From contig CALHKJ010000422.1 in the NCBI GenBank assembly GCA_938033975.1, positions 1-5,218 of the forward strand: a stretch of 5,218 nt of DNA, read 5' to 3'. Positions 1-5,218 of this stretch are shown piece by piece. The translations under genes and the position numbers were made by a program. The stretch is from an uncultured Saprospiraceae bacterium (GTDB lineage: Bacteria > Bacteroidota > Bacteroidia > Chitinophagales > Saprospiraceae). A model generated the notes under the pieces. That model had not been told where the DNA came from. It saw only the letters and a program-made list of their open reading frames with translations, and made no database searches. Within the stretch, counting starts at the first letter, position 1. Each line of letters begins with the position of its first letter.

Positions 1-166
1 CCTGCATTCATGGTTTTTGCACCTATATTCTGGTGACAGGGATTTAAAAGGACTTCAGTTTATTCAAATAATTAAGTTTTACGGTAAAATAATCTGTTTT
101 GGATTTTTCGGTGTAAATACTTTCCCATAATTAATGTATATTCCTTATTGAAAATCGAATACAATT
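1..166. other. 5' leader region, no assignable gene
   Basis: This AT-rich stretch precedes the first gene. On the + strand, frame 1 stays open from the window edge to a TGA at 34-36 (ending in residues PAFMVFAPIFW). Frame 2 stays open to a TAA at 128-130. Either could be the tail of an upstream gene, but neither is recognisable. On the minus strand an ATG at 11-9 could start a divergent gene, but only three codons are visible. I found no Bacteroidota-type promoter with both halves correctly spaced. A TAAGTTTT at 73-80 is close to the TAnnTTTG -7 consensus but lacks a TTTG at the right distance upstream. Confidence 0.4.
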
Positions 167-1636
167 ATGAGTAAGAAAATAAAATCTAAATCAAGACGAA
201 ATTTTGTCAAATCAGGAGCCATTGTAGGCTCTTCATTTTTTATTGTTCCACGTCACGTGCTTGGAAAAGGATATCTCGCACCAAGTGACAGATTGAACCT
301 TGCAGCCATTGGTGCGGGAGGAAAAGGTTATAGTGATATTTTTCACGCTTATGATGAAGGAACCAATCAAGTTATTGGATTGTGCGATGTTGATTCTAAG
401 GCTGCGCAGAAGGCAAGGACACAGTTTCCTCAAGCAGCCTTCTACAAAGATTTTAGAGTGATGTTGGATGAGATTGGAAAAGATCTTGATGGTGTCACTA
501 TCTCTACACCAGATCATGTTCATGGTGTTGCTGCTATGAAGGCAATTTCAATGGGACTTCATGTGTATGTACAAAAACCACTTACGCATAATATATATGA
601 GGCAAGGAAATTAACTGAAGCTGCCAGAAAAAATAAAGTGGTTACGCAAATGGGTAATCAAGGAGCATCTCATCCTGGACAAGTTCAAATGAAAAAATGG
701 TTTGACGAAGGACTTATCGGTGATGTGCATACCGTTGAAGTTTGGACCAATAGACCTGTATGGCCACAAGGCATTCCGGTCCCAACAGAAAAGACTGTTC
801 TTCCTGACCATTTGAGCCAAGACGATTGGGATCTTTATCTCGGTCCAGCCAAATATGTTGACTACCATCCACTTTACTATCATTTTAAATGGAGAGGTTG
901 GTGGAATTTTGGTACAGGAGCTCTGGGAGATATGGGTTGTCATATCATGGATGTTCCCTTTAGAATTTTGGAACTAGATTATCCAACCGGTGTTGAGGCT
1001 AGTGTCGGTGCGGTTTATAAAAGAGATTGGAACCCAGAGTATATTCCAGAAGGTTGTCCTCCATCCTCAAGAGTGCAGATAGATTTTCCCGCTTCCAAAG
1101 TGAATAAGGCTATCAAAATGATTTGGTCTGATGGCGGCATCAAACCTTTTCATCCAGATGTAATTCCTGCATCGCATGACCTTGGCGGCAAAGAATCCAA
1201 AAATGGAATCATGTTGATTGGAGACAAAGGAGTAATATCTTGTGATGTGTATGGAGTTGATCCAAAATTATATCGTAAGGGAGAGGAAGTTTTAACAATG
1301 GCTGAGGATTTTGATAGTGGAAATCCATACGCTGGTATGGCAGAGATGGGTCATCATAAATCATGGGTGGAAGCATGTAAGGCAGGCTATAAAAGTAAAA
1401 AGCATAAGGCACTCACCTCTTCCTTTGACTATGCAGGTCCATTGACTGAAACTGTCTTGATGGGAAATTTAGCCATCCGTAGTTATAATCTCGCAAAAGA
1501 TAAAGCAGACGGAGGCAGAGATTATTTTGGACGTACAAAATTATTGTGGGATGGTAAAAATATGAAAGTCACCAATCTCGATGAAGCCAATCAATTTGTC
1601 AAAAGAGAATATAGAGAAGGATGGAACTTAATATAG
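167..1636 (+). CDS. Tat-exported Gfo/Idh/MocA-family oxidoreductase
   Basis: Predicted NAD(P)-dependent dehydrogenase of the Gfo/Idh/MocA superfamily, 489 residues, acting on a sugar or sugar derivative that cannot be named. Residues 9-15 (SRRNFVK) form a strong twin-arginine motif, followed by a hydrophobic segment to about residue 28, so export is likely; this also supports the chosen ATG. A Rossmann fold follows, with the dinucleotide motif G49-A-G51-G-K-G54. The usual EKP motif reads Q136-K137-P138, with the lysine kept and Glu replaced by Gln. The C-terminal domain carries D255-M-G-C-H259, the D-x3-H catalytic pair seen in inositol dehydrogenase relatives, and the end resembles the bacterial-type Gfo/Idh C-terminal domain. 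Tat-borne members are common in Bacteroidota and Planctomycetota sugar-use loci and include GH109 glycosidases that keep NAD bound. Oxidoreductase versus NAD-dependent glycosidase cannot be settled here. No Shine-Dalgarno is visible. The next gene starts 13 bp downstream, probably in the same operon. Confidence 0.9.
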   Translation: MSKKIKSKSRRNFVKSGAIVGSSFFIVPRHVLGKGYLAPSDRLNLAAIGAGGKGYSDIFHAYDEGTNQVIGLCDVDSKAAQKARTQFPQAAFYKDFRVMLDEIGKDLDGVTISTPDHVHGVAAMKAISMGLHVYVQKPLTHNIYEARKLTEAARKNKVVTQMGNQGASHPGQVQMKKWFDEGLIGDVHTVEVWTNRPVWPQGIPVPTEKTVLPDHLSQDDWDLYLGPAKYVDYHPLYYHFKWRGWWNFGTGALGDMGCHIMDVPFRILELDYPTGVEASVGAVYKRDWNPEYIPEGCPPSSRVQIDFPASKVNKAIKMIWSDGGIKPFHPDVIPASHDLGGKESKNGIMLIGDKGVISCDVYGVDPKLYRKGEEVLTMAEDFDSGNPYAGMAEMGHHKSWVEACKAGYKSKKHKALTSSFDYAGPLTETVLMGNLAIRSYNLAKDKADGGRDYFGRTKLLWDGKNMKVTNLDEANQFVKREYREGWNLI

Positions 1637-1649
1637 TACTCCTTATAAG

Positions 1650-2888
1650 ATGAAGATTTTACTTTGCTCAATTGGATCACGAGGTGACATACAACCTATT
1701 TTAATTTTAGGTGACTATTTCTCCAAGCACGGTCATGATGTCCGTGTCGCTTCCGCAAATATTTACACGGAAATGGCACAAAACTATGCTGTTGATTATC
1801 ATGCTTTTGAAGGCGACTATGGATCTATTGTAGATGACGATGAGATGAAAAAAATGGTTGGGAAAAATCCAATGACCATGCGCAAAAATCTTGCTGAAAA
1901 GGTCTACCCCATTATTCAAAATTCGATTCAAAAATTTTATGAGCTTTCGAGTTGGGCGGATGTGATTATTTATCATCCTAAAACATTGGTGGATTGTTTT
2001 GGTAAAGATATTCAACACAAATTAATTAAGGCTTATGTAGTTCCAGCCTTCACTCCAACCAAAGCATTTAGAAATCCCATCATCCAGTTTTTAGCCTTAC
2101 CTAAGTTTCTAAATAAATTTAGCTACCGATTGGTTATGGCAATGATGGGCACTGTCAAAACACCAATCAATAATTTCCGAAAGGAAAATAAAATAGAAAA
2201 AGGTCCTTTGTTTTTGAAAACTCCAATCTTGTATGGTATCAGCAACAAGATTCTTAAGAAACCTGATGACTATCCTACGGATCATCTCTATACTGGCTTT
2301 TGGCAAAAGAAAACAGAAAATCAAAAACTAGAAGATAAAATTATTGAATTTGTATCTGGAGAAAAAGAAGTCTTACTTATAACTTTTGGAAGCATGCCAT
2401 ACAAATCAAGTACTGCTATCCAAGACCATATTGATGCCATAAGAAAGCAACATGATGTTAAAATATTAGTTGTAAAAGCATGGGGGCTAAAAGATGCCAT
2501 CATAAATCAAAATGAAGATACGCTTGCAATCGATCGAGCGCCTTTTGATTTACTTTTTCCAAAAGTAGATTATGTTATGCATCATGGTGGAGCGGGCACC
2601 TCTGCGATCGCCATAAAGGCAGGTCTGCCTCAATTCATTTGTCCTGTTTTACACCCATTCGGAGATCAATACTTCTGGGGTAAAATTCTAGAAGACAAAA
2701 AGGTCGCTGTTGCCCCAATTCCCCTCAAAAAACTTAACACGAAAAATCTAGCTTCTAGCATTAGCAACTTGATTTCAACTGAGCTAAAAGAAAATGCAAA
2801 ATTGCTTGCAGCTGAAGTAAGTACAGAAGATGGTTTGGCGGAGGCTTTGGCTTTTGTGGAAAAGCATGCTGGAAGAAATGAAAATTAA
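1650..2888 (+). CDS. GT1-type glycosyltransferase (GtfA/B or sterol-glucosyltransferase-like)
   Basis: Predicted nucleotide-sugar-dependent glycosyltransferase of GT-B fold, 412 residues, the usual size for the family. The N-terminus begins directly with the first beta strand and the acceptor-domain motif GSRGDIQP (residues 9-16). D13 aligns with the catalytic Asp of the glycopeptide GtfB type, which makes this start secure. The middle holds a PTKAF segment resembling the acceptor-domain PT-x-F motif, then TFGSMPY, which opens the donor domain. The donor site reads H311-H-G-G-A-G-T317, followed by D339-Q340, matching the HHGGAGT...DQ pattern of GT1 enzymes that use UDP- or dTDP-sugars. There is no signal peptide or membrane segment, so it should act in the cytoplasm or at the inner face of the membrane. 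The acceptor could be a lipid, a terpenoid/sterol-like compound or another small molecule; the sequence does not say. It follows the Gfo/Idh gene by 13 bp, which suggests cotranscription. Its stop codon lies inside the first copy of the downstream repeat. Confidence 0.88.
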   Translation: MKILLCSIGSRGDIQPILILGDYFSKHGHDVRVASANIYTEMAQNYAVDYHAFEGDYGSIVDDDEMKKMVGKNPMTMRKNLAEKVYPIIQNSIQKFYELSSWADVIIYHPKTLVDCFGKDIQHKLIKAYVVPAFTPTKAFRNPIIQFLALPKFLNKFSYRLVMAMMGTVKTPINNFRKENKIEKGPLFLKTPILYGISNKILKKPDDYPTDHLYTGFWQKKTENQKLEDKIIEFVSGEKEVLLITFGSMPYKSSTAIQDHIDAIRKQHDVKILVVKAWGLKDAIINQNEDTLAIDRAPFDLLFPKVDYVMHHGGAGTSAIAIKAGLPQFICPVLHPFGDQYFWGKILEDKKVAVAPIPLKKLNTKNLASSISNLISTELKENAKLLAAEVSTEDGLAEALAFVEKHAGRNEN

Positions 2889-3070
2889 AATCAAAATGAA
2901 AATGGAAATTGAGACTTCAGATATCAGAGGTCAGACTTCAGAGGGTTGACATTTGACTTTTGGCATTTTACACTTGAGTTTTTAGTGTACAAAAAGTAGT
3001 AGTTTAAAATCAAAACTACTTGTAATAAAGACAAAAAACTCTGGAATCTAAAGCGAAGTGAGTCCTGTGG
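2883..3070 (+). repeat. Tandem repeat unit, copy A
   Basis: First of two adjacent copies of a unit of about 180-188 bp that fills the gap between the glycosyltransferase and GMC genes. Both copies start with AATTAAAATC and share a long identical run around GGTCAGACTTCAGAGGG through GACTTTTGGCATTTTA. They end in a CTGGAAT-TAAAG-GAAG-GAGTC block. From 2912 to 3068, aligned by eye with 3094-3249, I count about 17 differences over about 157 positions, roughly 89% identity. Copy A has six extra bases near 2905. No credible protein is encoded. Its first bases overlap the stop codon of the upstream gene. The origin of the element is unknown. Confidence 0.85.
2998..3020. repeat. Hairpin in repeat copy A
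   Basis: A perfect 8-bp inverted repeat (AGTAGTTT / AAACTACT) surrounds a 7-nt loop AAAATCA. A run of five A lies just before it on the + strand, giving a T-run after the stem on the minus strand. The geometry would fit a weak minus-strand rho-independent terminator, but the stem is AT-rich. No T-run follows on the + strand, so it is not a convincing terminator for the upstream glycosyltransferase gene. Confidence 0.7.
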
Positions 3071-3249
3071 AATTAAAATCATAATGAAAATGGAGACTTC
3101 AGATATCGGAGGTCAGACTTCAGAGGGTTGACATTTGACTTTTGGCATTTTATACTTGAGCTTTTAGTATCCAAAAAACAGTAGTTTAAAATCAAAACTA
3201 CTTGATTAAAGGACAAAAAAATCTGGAATTTAAAGTGAAGCGAGTCTGT
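3071..3249 (+). repeat. Tandem repeat unit, copy B
   Basis: Second copy of the spacer repeat, directly abutting copy A and starting with the same AATTAAAATC. Differences from copy A are mostly single substitutions, concentrated on either side of the hairpin, plus the six-base indel near the start. The junction is in step, with no bases between copies, which fits tandem duplication rather than two independent insertions. Its downstream edge is followed at once by an inverted copy of a 9-mer found inside the repeat. No open reading frame of useful size is present. Confidence 0.85.
3180..3202. repeat. Hairpin in repeat copy B
   Basis: Identical in all 23 nucleotides to the hairpin of copy A (stem AGTAGTTT / AAACTACT, loop AAAATCA), although the bases just outside differ between copies. 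A run of six A precedes it on the + strand, equal to six T after the stem on the minus strand. It is conserved as a structure within the repeat; its function is unknown. Confidence 0.7.
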
Positions 3250-3252
3250 CGT

Positions 3253-3261
3253 CTGAAGTCT
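3253..3261 (-). repeat. Inverted 9-mer at the downstream repeat edge
   Basis: CTGAAGTCT at this site is the reverse complement of AGACTTCAG. The direct form occurs four times in the repeats, at 2912-2920, 2933-2941, 3094-3102 and 3115-3123. The outer pair (2912 with 3261, or 3094 with 3261) could be the terminal inverted repeats of a small non-coding element, but nine bases is short and no target-site duplication is apparent. Confidence 0.45.
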
Positions 3262-3271
3262 AATTTTTTCC

Positions 3272-3279
3272 TATCTTAG
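3272..3279 (+). promoter_or_regulatory. Possible -7 promoter element for the GMC gene
   Basis: TATCTTAG matches the Bacteroidota -7 consensus TAnnTTTG at all but one fixed position and lies 19 bp before the ATG at 3299, which would give a short leader. The -33 partner is weak: TCTG occurs at 3245-3248 and at 3252-3255, with spacings of 23 and 16 bp rather than about 19-21. It is offered because the preceding 400-bp spacer makes a separate transcription start for the GMC gene likely. Confidence 0.25.
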
Positions 3280-3298
3280 TAAAGCTAAAAAACGAACA

Positions 3299-5014
3299 AT
3301 GCAGATAATCAATTCGAAGAAAGAATACGATGCTATTATCGTCGGATCGGGAGCTGGAGGTGGGATGGCTGCGTATATTATGGCCAACAGTGGGATGAAA
3401 ATTGCAGTAGTTGAAGCAGGGCCATTTTTTGACCCGAAAGATCCTGAGACTATGACTCAGATGAAGTGGCCTTGGGAGTCTCCAAGGAGAGGGGCAAGTA
3501 CCAATAGAGCTTTTGGGGATTTTGATATGTCCTACGGAGATTGGGAAGTAGATGGAGAACCATACACGAAACAAGAAGGAACAGAATTTTTGTGGTGGAG
3601 ATCACGAATGCTCGGTGGTCGTACCAATCACTGGGGACGAATTTCTCTACGCTTTGGACCAAAAGATTTTAAGCATAAAGATATAGATGGTCTGGGTGAA
3701 AATTGGCCAATCAGCTACGAAGAGGTAAAACCGTATTATGATCGACTTGATAAAATGATCGGAGTCTTCGGAACCAATGAAGGTCTCCCCAATGATCCAG
3801 ATGGATTTTTTCTTCCACCACCGAAGCCAAGATTGCATGAGCTGTATTACATGAAGGGTGCAAAAAAATCCAATATTCCAGTTATCCCTGCTAGACTTTC
3901 AATTCTTACAAAAAGAATAAATAAAGATAGAGGAATTTGCTTCTACTGTGGTCAATGTAACAGATCATGCAGTGCCTACGCAGATTTTTCATCAGGCTCT
4001 TGTTTTATATTTCCTGCACAAAAAAGTGGGCAAGTTGATTTGTACACCAATTGCATGGTGAAAAATGTTACCACCAATGATGAAGGTTTGGCTACGGGAG
4101 TTTCCTACATCAACAAGGAAGACATGAAGGAGTATCAGATGAAAGCACGAGCTGTTGTCTTAGGAGCAAGTGCTTGTTCCTCAGCTCGTATCCTCATGAA
4201 TTCAAAAAGTAGACAGCATCCTAATGGACTTGGAAATAGCAGTGATCATGTAGGTAGATATTTACATGATAGTACTGGAGCCGGTTTGTCTGCTTTCATA
4301 CCTGACTTGATGGATAGAAAAATCTACAACGAAGATGGTGTTGGTGGATTGCACGTCTACAGTCCATGGTGGGGTGATAATAAGAAACTAGATTTCCCAA
4401 GAGGATATCACATAGAAATGTGGGGAGGATTAGGCATGCCAGCCTACGGCTTTGGTTTTGGAGTAGAAGGAATGAATGAATACATTGGCGGTATGGTTGG
4501 TGGTTATGGAGATAAGCTAAGAAAAGATGCCAAAAGATTCTTTGGATCAACAATCGGTATGGCAGGAAGAGGTGAGTCAGTAGCACAGTATGACAATAGA
4601 TGCACCATCGACCCAGAGATGGTTGACAAATTTGGAATTCCTGTTTTGAAATTTGATTACAAATGGACTGACTACGAAAGACTACAAGCCAAACATATGG
4701 TTGATACGTTTGAGGAGATTGCGCACAACATGGGAGGAAAGGTATTGGGTAATAAACCAGGAAAGGATCAGGACTACGGTCTCCTAGCGCCTGGACAAAT
4801 AATCCATGAGGTTGGTACAACAAGAATGGGTGATGATCCTAAAACATCTGTAACCAATAAATGGCAACAGCTTCACGATGCTAAAAATGTATATGTGGTT
4901 GATGCTGGACCTTTTACTTCTCAAGCAGACAAAAACTGTACTTGGACCATCATGGCATTAAGTATGCGTGCATCAGAACATTTAGTTGAACAATTTAAGA
5001 AGAAAGAATTATGA
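3299..5014 (+). CDS. GMC-family FAD oxidoreductase, large subunit of a sugar/alcohol dehydrogenase
   Basis: Predicted FAD-dependent dehydrogenase of the glucose-methanol-choline family, 571 residues. The FAD-binding motif is G16-S-G18-A-G-G21, with E39 at the end of the second strand for the ADP ribose. The GMC signature region reads R103-M-L-G-G-R-T-N-H-W112. H503 (in HEVGTTRMG) and N546 (in DKNCTWTIM) are 43 residues apart, the spacing of the catalytic His/His or His/Asn pair in GMC enzymes such as glucose oxidase. A cysteine cluster C214-x2-C217-x2-C220-x3-C224 suggests an iron-sulfur centre that passes electrons onward, as in bacterial FAD glucose and fructose dehydrogenases. The protein has no signal peptide; it is probably folded in the cytoplasm and co-exported with the Tat-bearing small subunit encoded next, whose ATG overlaps this stop codon. 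A glucoside 3-dehydrogenase, glucose/gluconate dehydrogenase or another polyol dehydrogenase are all possible. No Shine-Dalgarno is seen before the ATG. Confidence 0.9.
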   Translation: MQIINSKKEYDAIIVGSGAGGGMAAYIMANSGMKIAVVEAGPFFDPKDPETMTQMKWPWESPRRGASTNRAFGDFDMSYGDWEVDGEPYTKQEGTEFLWWRSRMLGGRTNHWGRISLRFGPKDFKHKDIDGLGENWPISYEEVKPYYDRLDKMIGVFGTNEGLPNDPDGFFLPPPKPRLHELYYMKGAKKSNIPVIPARLSILTKRINKDRGICFYCGQCNRSCSAYADFSSGSCFIFPAQKSGQVDLYTNCMVKNVTTNDEGLATGVSYINKEDMKEYQMKARAVVLGASACSSARILMNSKSRQHPNGLGNSSDHVGRYLHDSTGAGLSAFIPDLMDRKIYNEDGVGGLHVYSPWWGDNKKLDFPRGYHIEMWGGLGMPAYGFGFGVEGMNEYIGGMVGGYGDKLRKDAKRFFGSTIGMAGRGESVAQYDNRCTIDPEMVDKFGIPVLKFDYKWTDYERLQAKHMVDTFEEIAHNMGGKVLGNKPGKDQDYGLLAPGQIIHEVGTTRMGDDPKTSVTNKWQQLHDAKNVYVVDAGPFTSQADKNCTWTIMALSMRASEHLVEQFKKKEL

Positions 5015-5218
5015 AAAGGAGAGATTCATTAAAGACCCTATTGATAGGCGGAATCGCAGGAGCAACAATTCCTTTACAAGGATGCAGAACCGATGTTGCG
5101 GAAGTTGCTGAAGAAGTAATAGAAAGTGGCAGTGGTTACGGCAGGACTCCGAGCGAGCAAGAGCATGACGATAAAATAAATGCAGAAGTATTTCTCAATG
5201 AAGGAGAACTCAATACCA
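5011..5218 (+). CDS. Gluconate 2-dehydrogenase subunit 3-like small subunit, partial
   Basis: The first 69 codons of a gene cut by the window end. The start codon overlaps the GMC stop (ATGA), indicating translational coupling; a weak purine run (AAGAAAG) precedes it. The N-terminus MKRRDSLKTLLIGG has a twin arginine at R3-R4 and a hydrophobic stretch. A lipobox L22-Q-G-C25 follows, so the product is likely a Tat-exported lipoprotein anchored by C25. After an acidic linker, residues YGRTP and then a charged segment leading to VFLNEGEL resemble the start of the gluconate 2-dehydrogenase subunit 3 family in Bacteroidota. Members accompany GMC flavoproteins, act as chaperone or escort for export, and keep the catalytic subunit at the membrane. 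The family call rests on this short stretch plus the neighbour; the remainder of the protein is not visible. Confidence 0.8.
   Translation, partial: MKRRDSLKTLLIGGIAGATIPLQGCRTDVAEVAEEVIESGSGYGRTPSEQEHDDKINAEVFLNEGELNT

Noticed and set aside
1..36. C-terminal end of an upstream gene
   Set aside because: Frame 1 gives only eleven residues before its stop, which is too little to assign, and a competing frame stays open longer.
233..1412. Three minus-strand open frames within the Gfo/Idh/MocA gene
   Set aside because: All are opposite strongly conserved coding sequence, lack domains or start signals, and have low-complexity or cysteine-rich composition typical of antisense frames.
2947..2952. 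TTGACA-like -35 box in the repeats (also at 3129-3134)
   Set aside because: A sigma70-type TTGACA is not the usual Bacteroidota promoter signal, no TATAAT-like partner is found at 17 bp, and it sits in a shared repeat block far from the GMC start.
2998..3020. Rho-independent terminator for the glycosyltransferase gene
   Set aside because: The stem has only two G/C pairs of eight and no T-run follows it on the + strand; the T-run lies on the opposite strand.
2883..3249. CRISPR array
   Set aside because: There are only two units, each about 180 bp and directly adjoining, with no short repeats alternating with unique spacers.
3260..3574. Minus-strand open frame of 104 codons across the GMC start
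   Set aside because: Most of it overlaps the FAD-binding N-terminus of the GMC gene in antisense. It has no recognisable motif, and its end falls in the AT-rich leader.
4296..4823. Minus-strand open frame of 175 codons inside the GMC gene
   Set aside because: It is antisense to a well-conserved enzyme region containing the catalytic His. Its composition is odd (rich in Leu, His, Tyr, Cys and Pro), it has no recognisable domain, and it looks like a shadow of the real gene.

Overview
The window looks like part of a chromosome from a Bacteroidota bacterium (Cytophagia/Saprospiria/Flavobacteriia-like). The reasons are AT-rich DNA, starts without strong Shine-Dalgarno sequences, a Tat-exported Gfo/Idh/MocA oxidoreductase, and a GMC oxidoreductase paired with a Tat/lipoprotein small subunit of the gluconate 2-dehydrogenase subunit 3 type. 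This placement is inferred from gene content and style; no marker gene is present. All recognisable genes lie on the + strand.

Layout. Positions 1-166 are a leader with no assignable gene. Positions 167-1636 encode a Tat-exported Gfo/Idh/MocA-family oxidoreductase. After 13 bp comes a GT1-type (GtfA/GtfB or sterol-glucosyltransferase-like) glycosyltransferase at 1650-2888. Positions 2889-3298 are a 410-bp gap without a credible gene, filled by two tandem, diverged copies of a repeat of about 180 bp. Each copy carries an exactly conserved 23-nt hairpin. Positions 3299-5014 encode a GMC-family FAD oxidoreductase with a CxxCxxCxxxC cluster motif. Overlapping its stop codon by ATGA, a small-subunit gene starts at 5011 and runs off the window end.

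How the genes may work together. The GMC protein and the downstream small subunit form a typical two-gene unit for a periplasmic, membrane-linked sugar or alcohol dehydrogenase. The small subunit carries the Tat signal and lipobox; the large FAD subunit has none and would be co-exported. Similar modules include FAD glucose dehydrogenases and glucoside 3-dehydrogenases. The exported Gfo/Idh/MocA protein next door suits a carbohydrate oxidation or 3-keto-glycoside theme, but no substrate can be read from the sequence. The glycosyltransferase lacks a signal and should act in the cytoplasm or at the inner membrane face; its link to the oxidoreductases is only positional.

The least explained part is the repeat-filled spacer. 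It has tandem units, a conserved hairpin with a T-tract on the minus-strand side, a 9-bp sequence repeated four times, and an inverted copy of that 9-mer at the downstream edge. The protein-coding genes belong to known families, and I see no clearly new multi-gene system.
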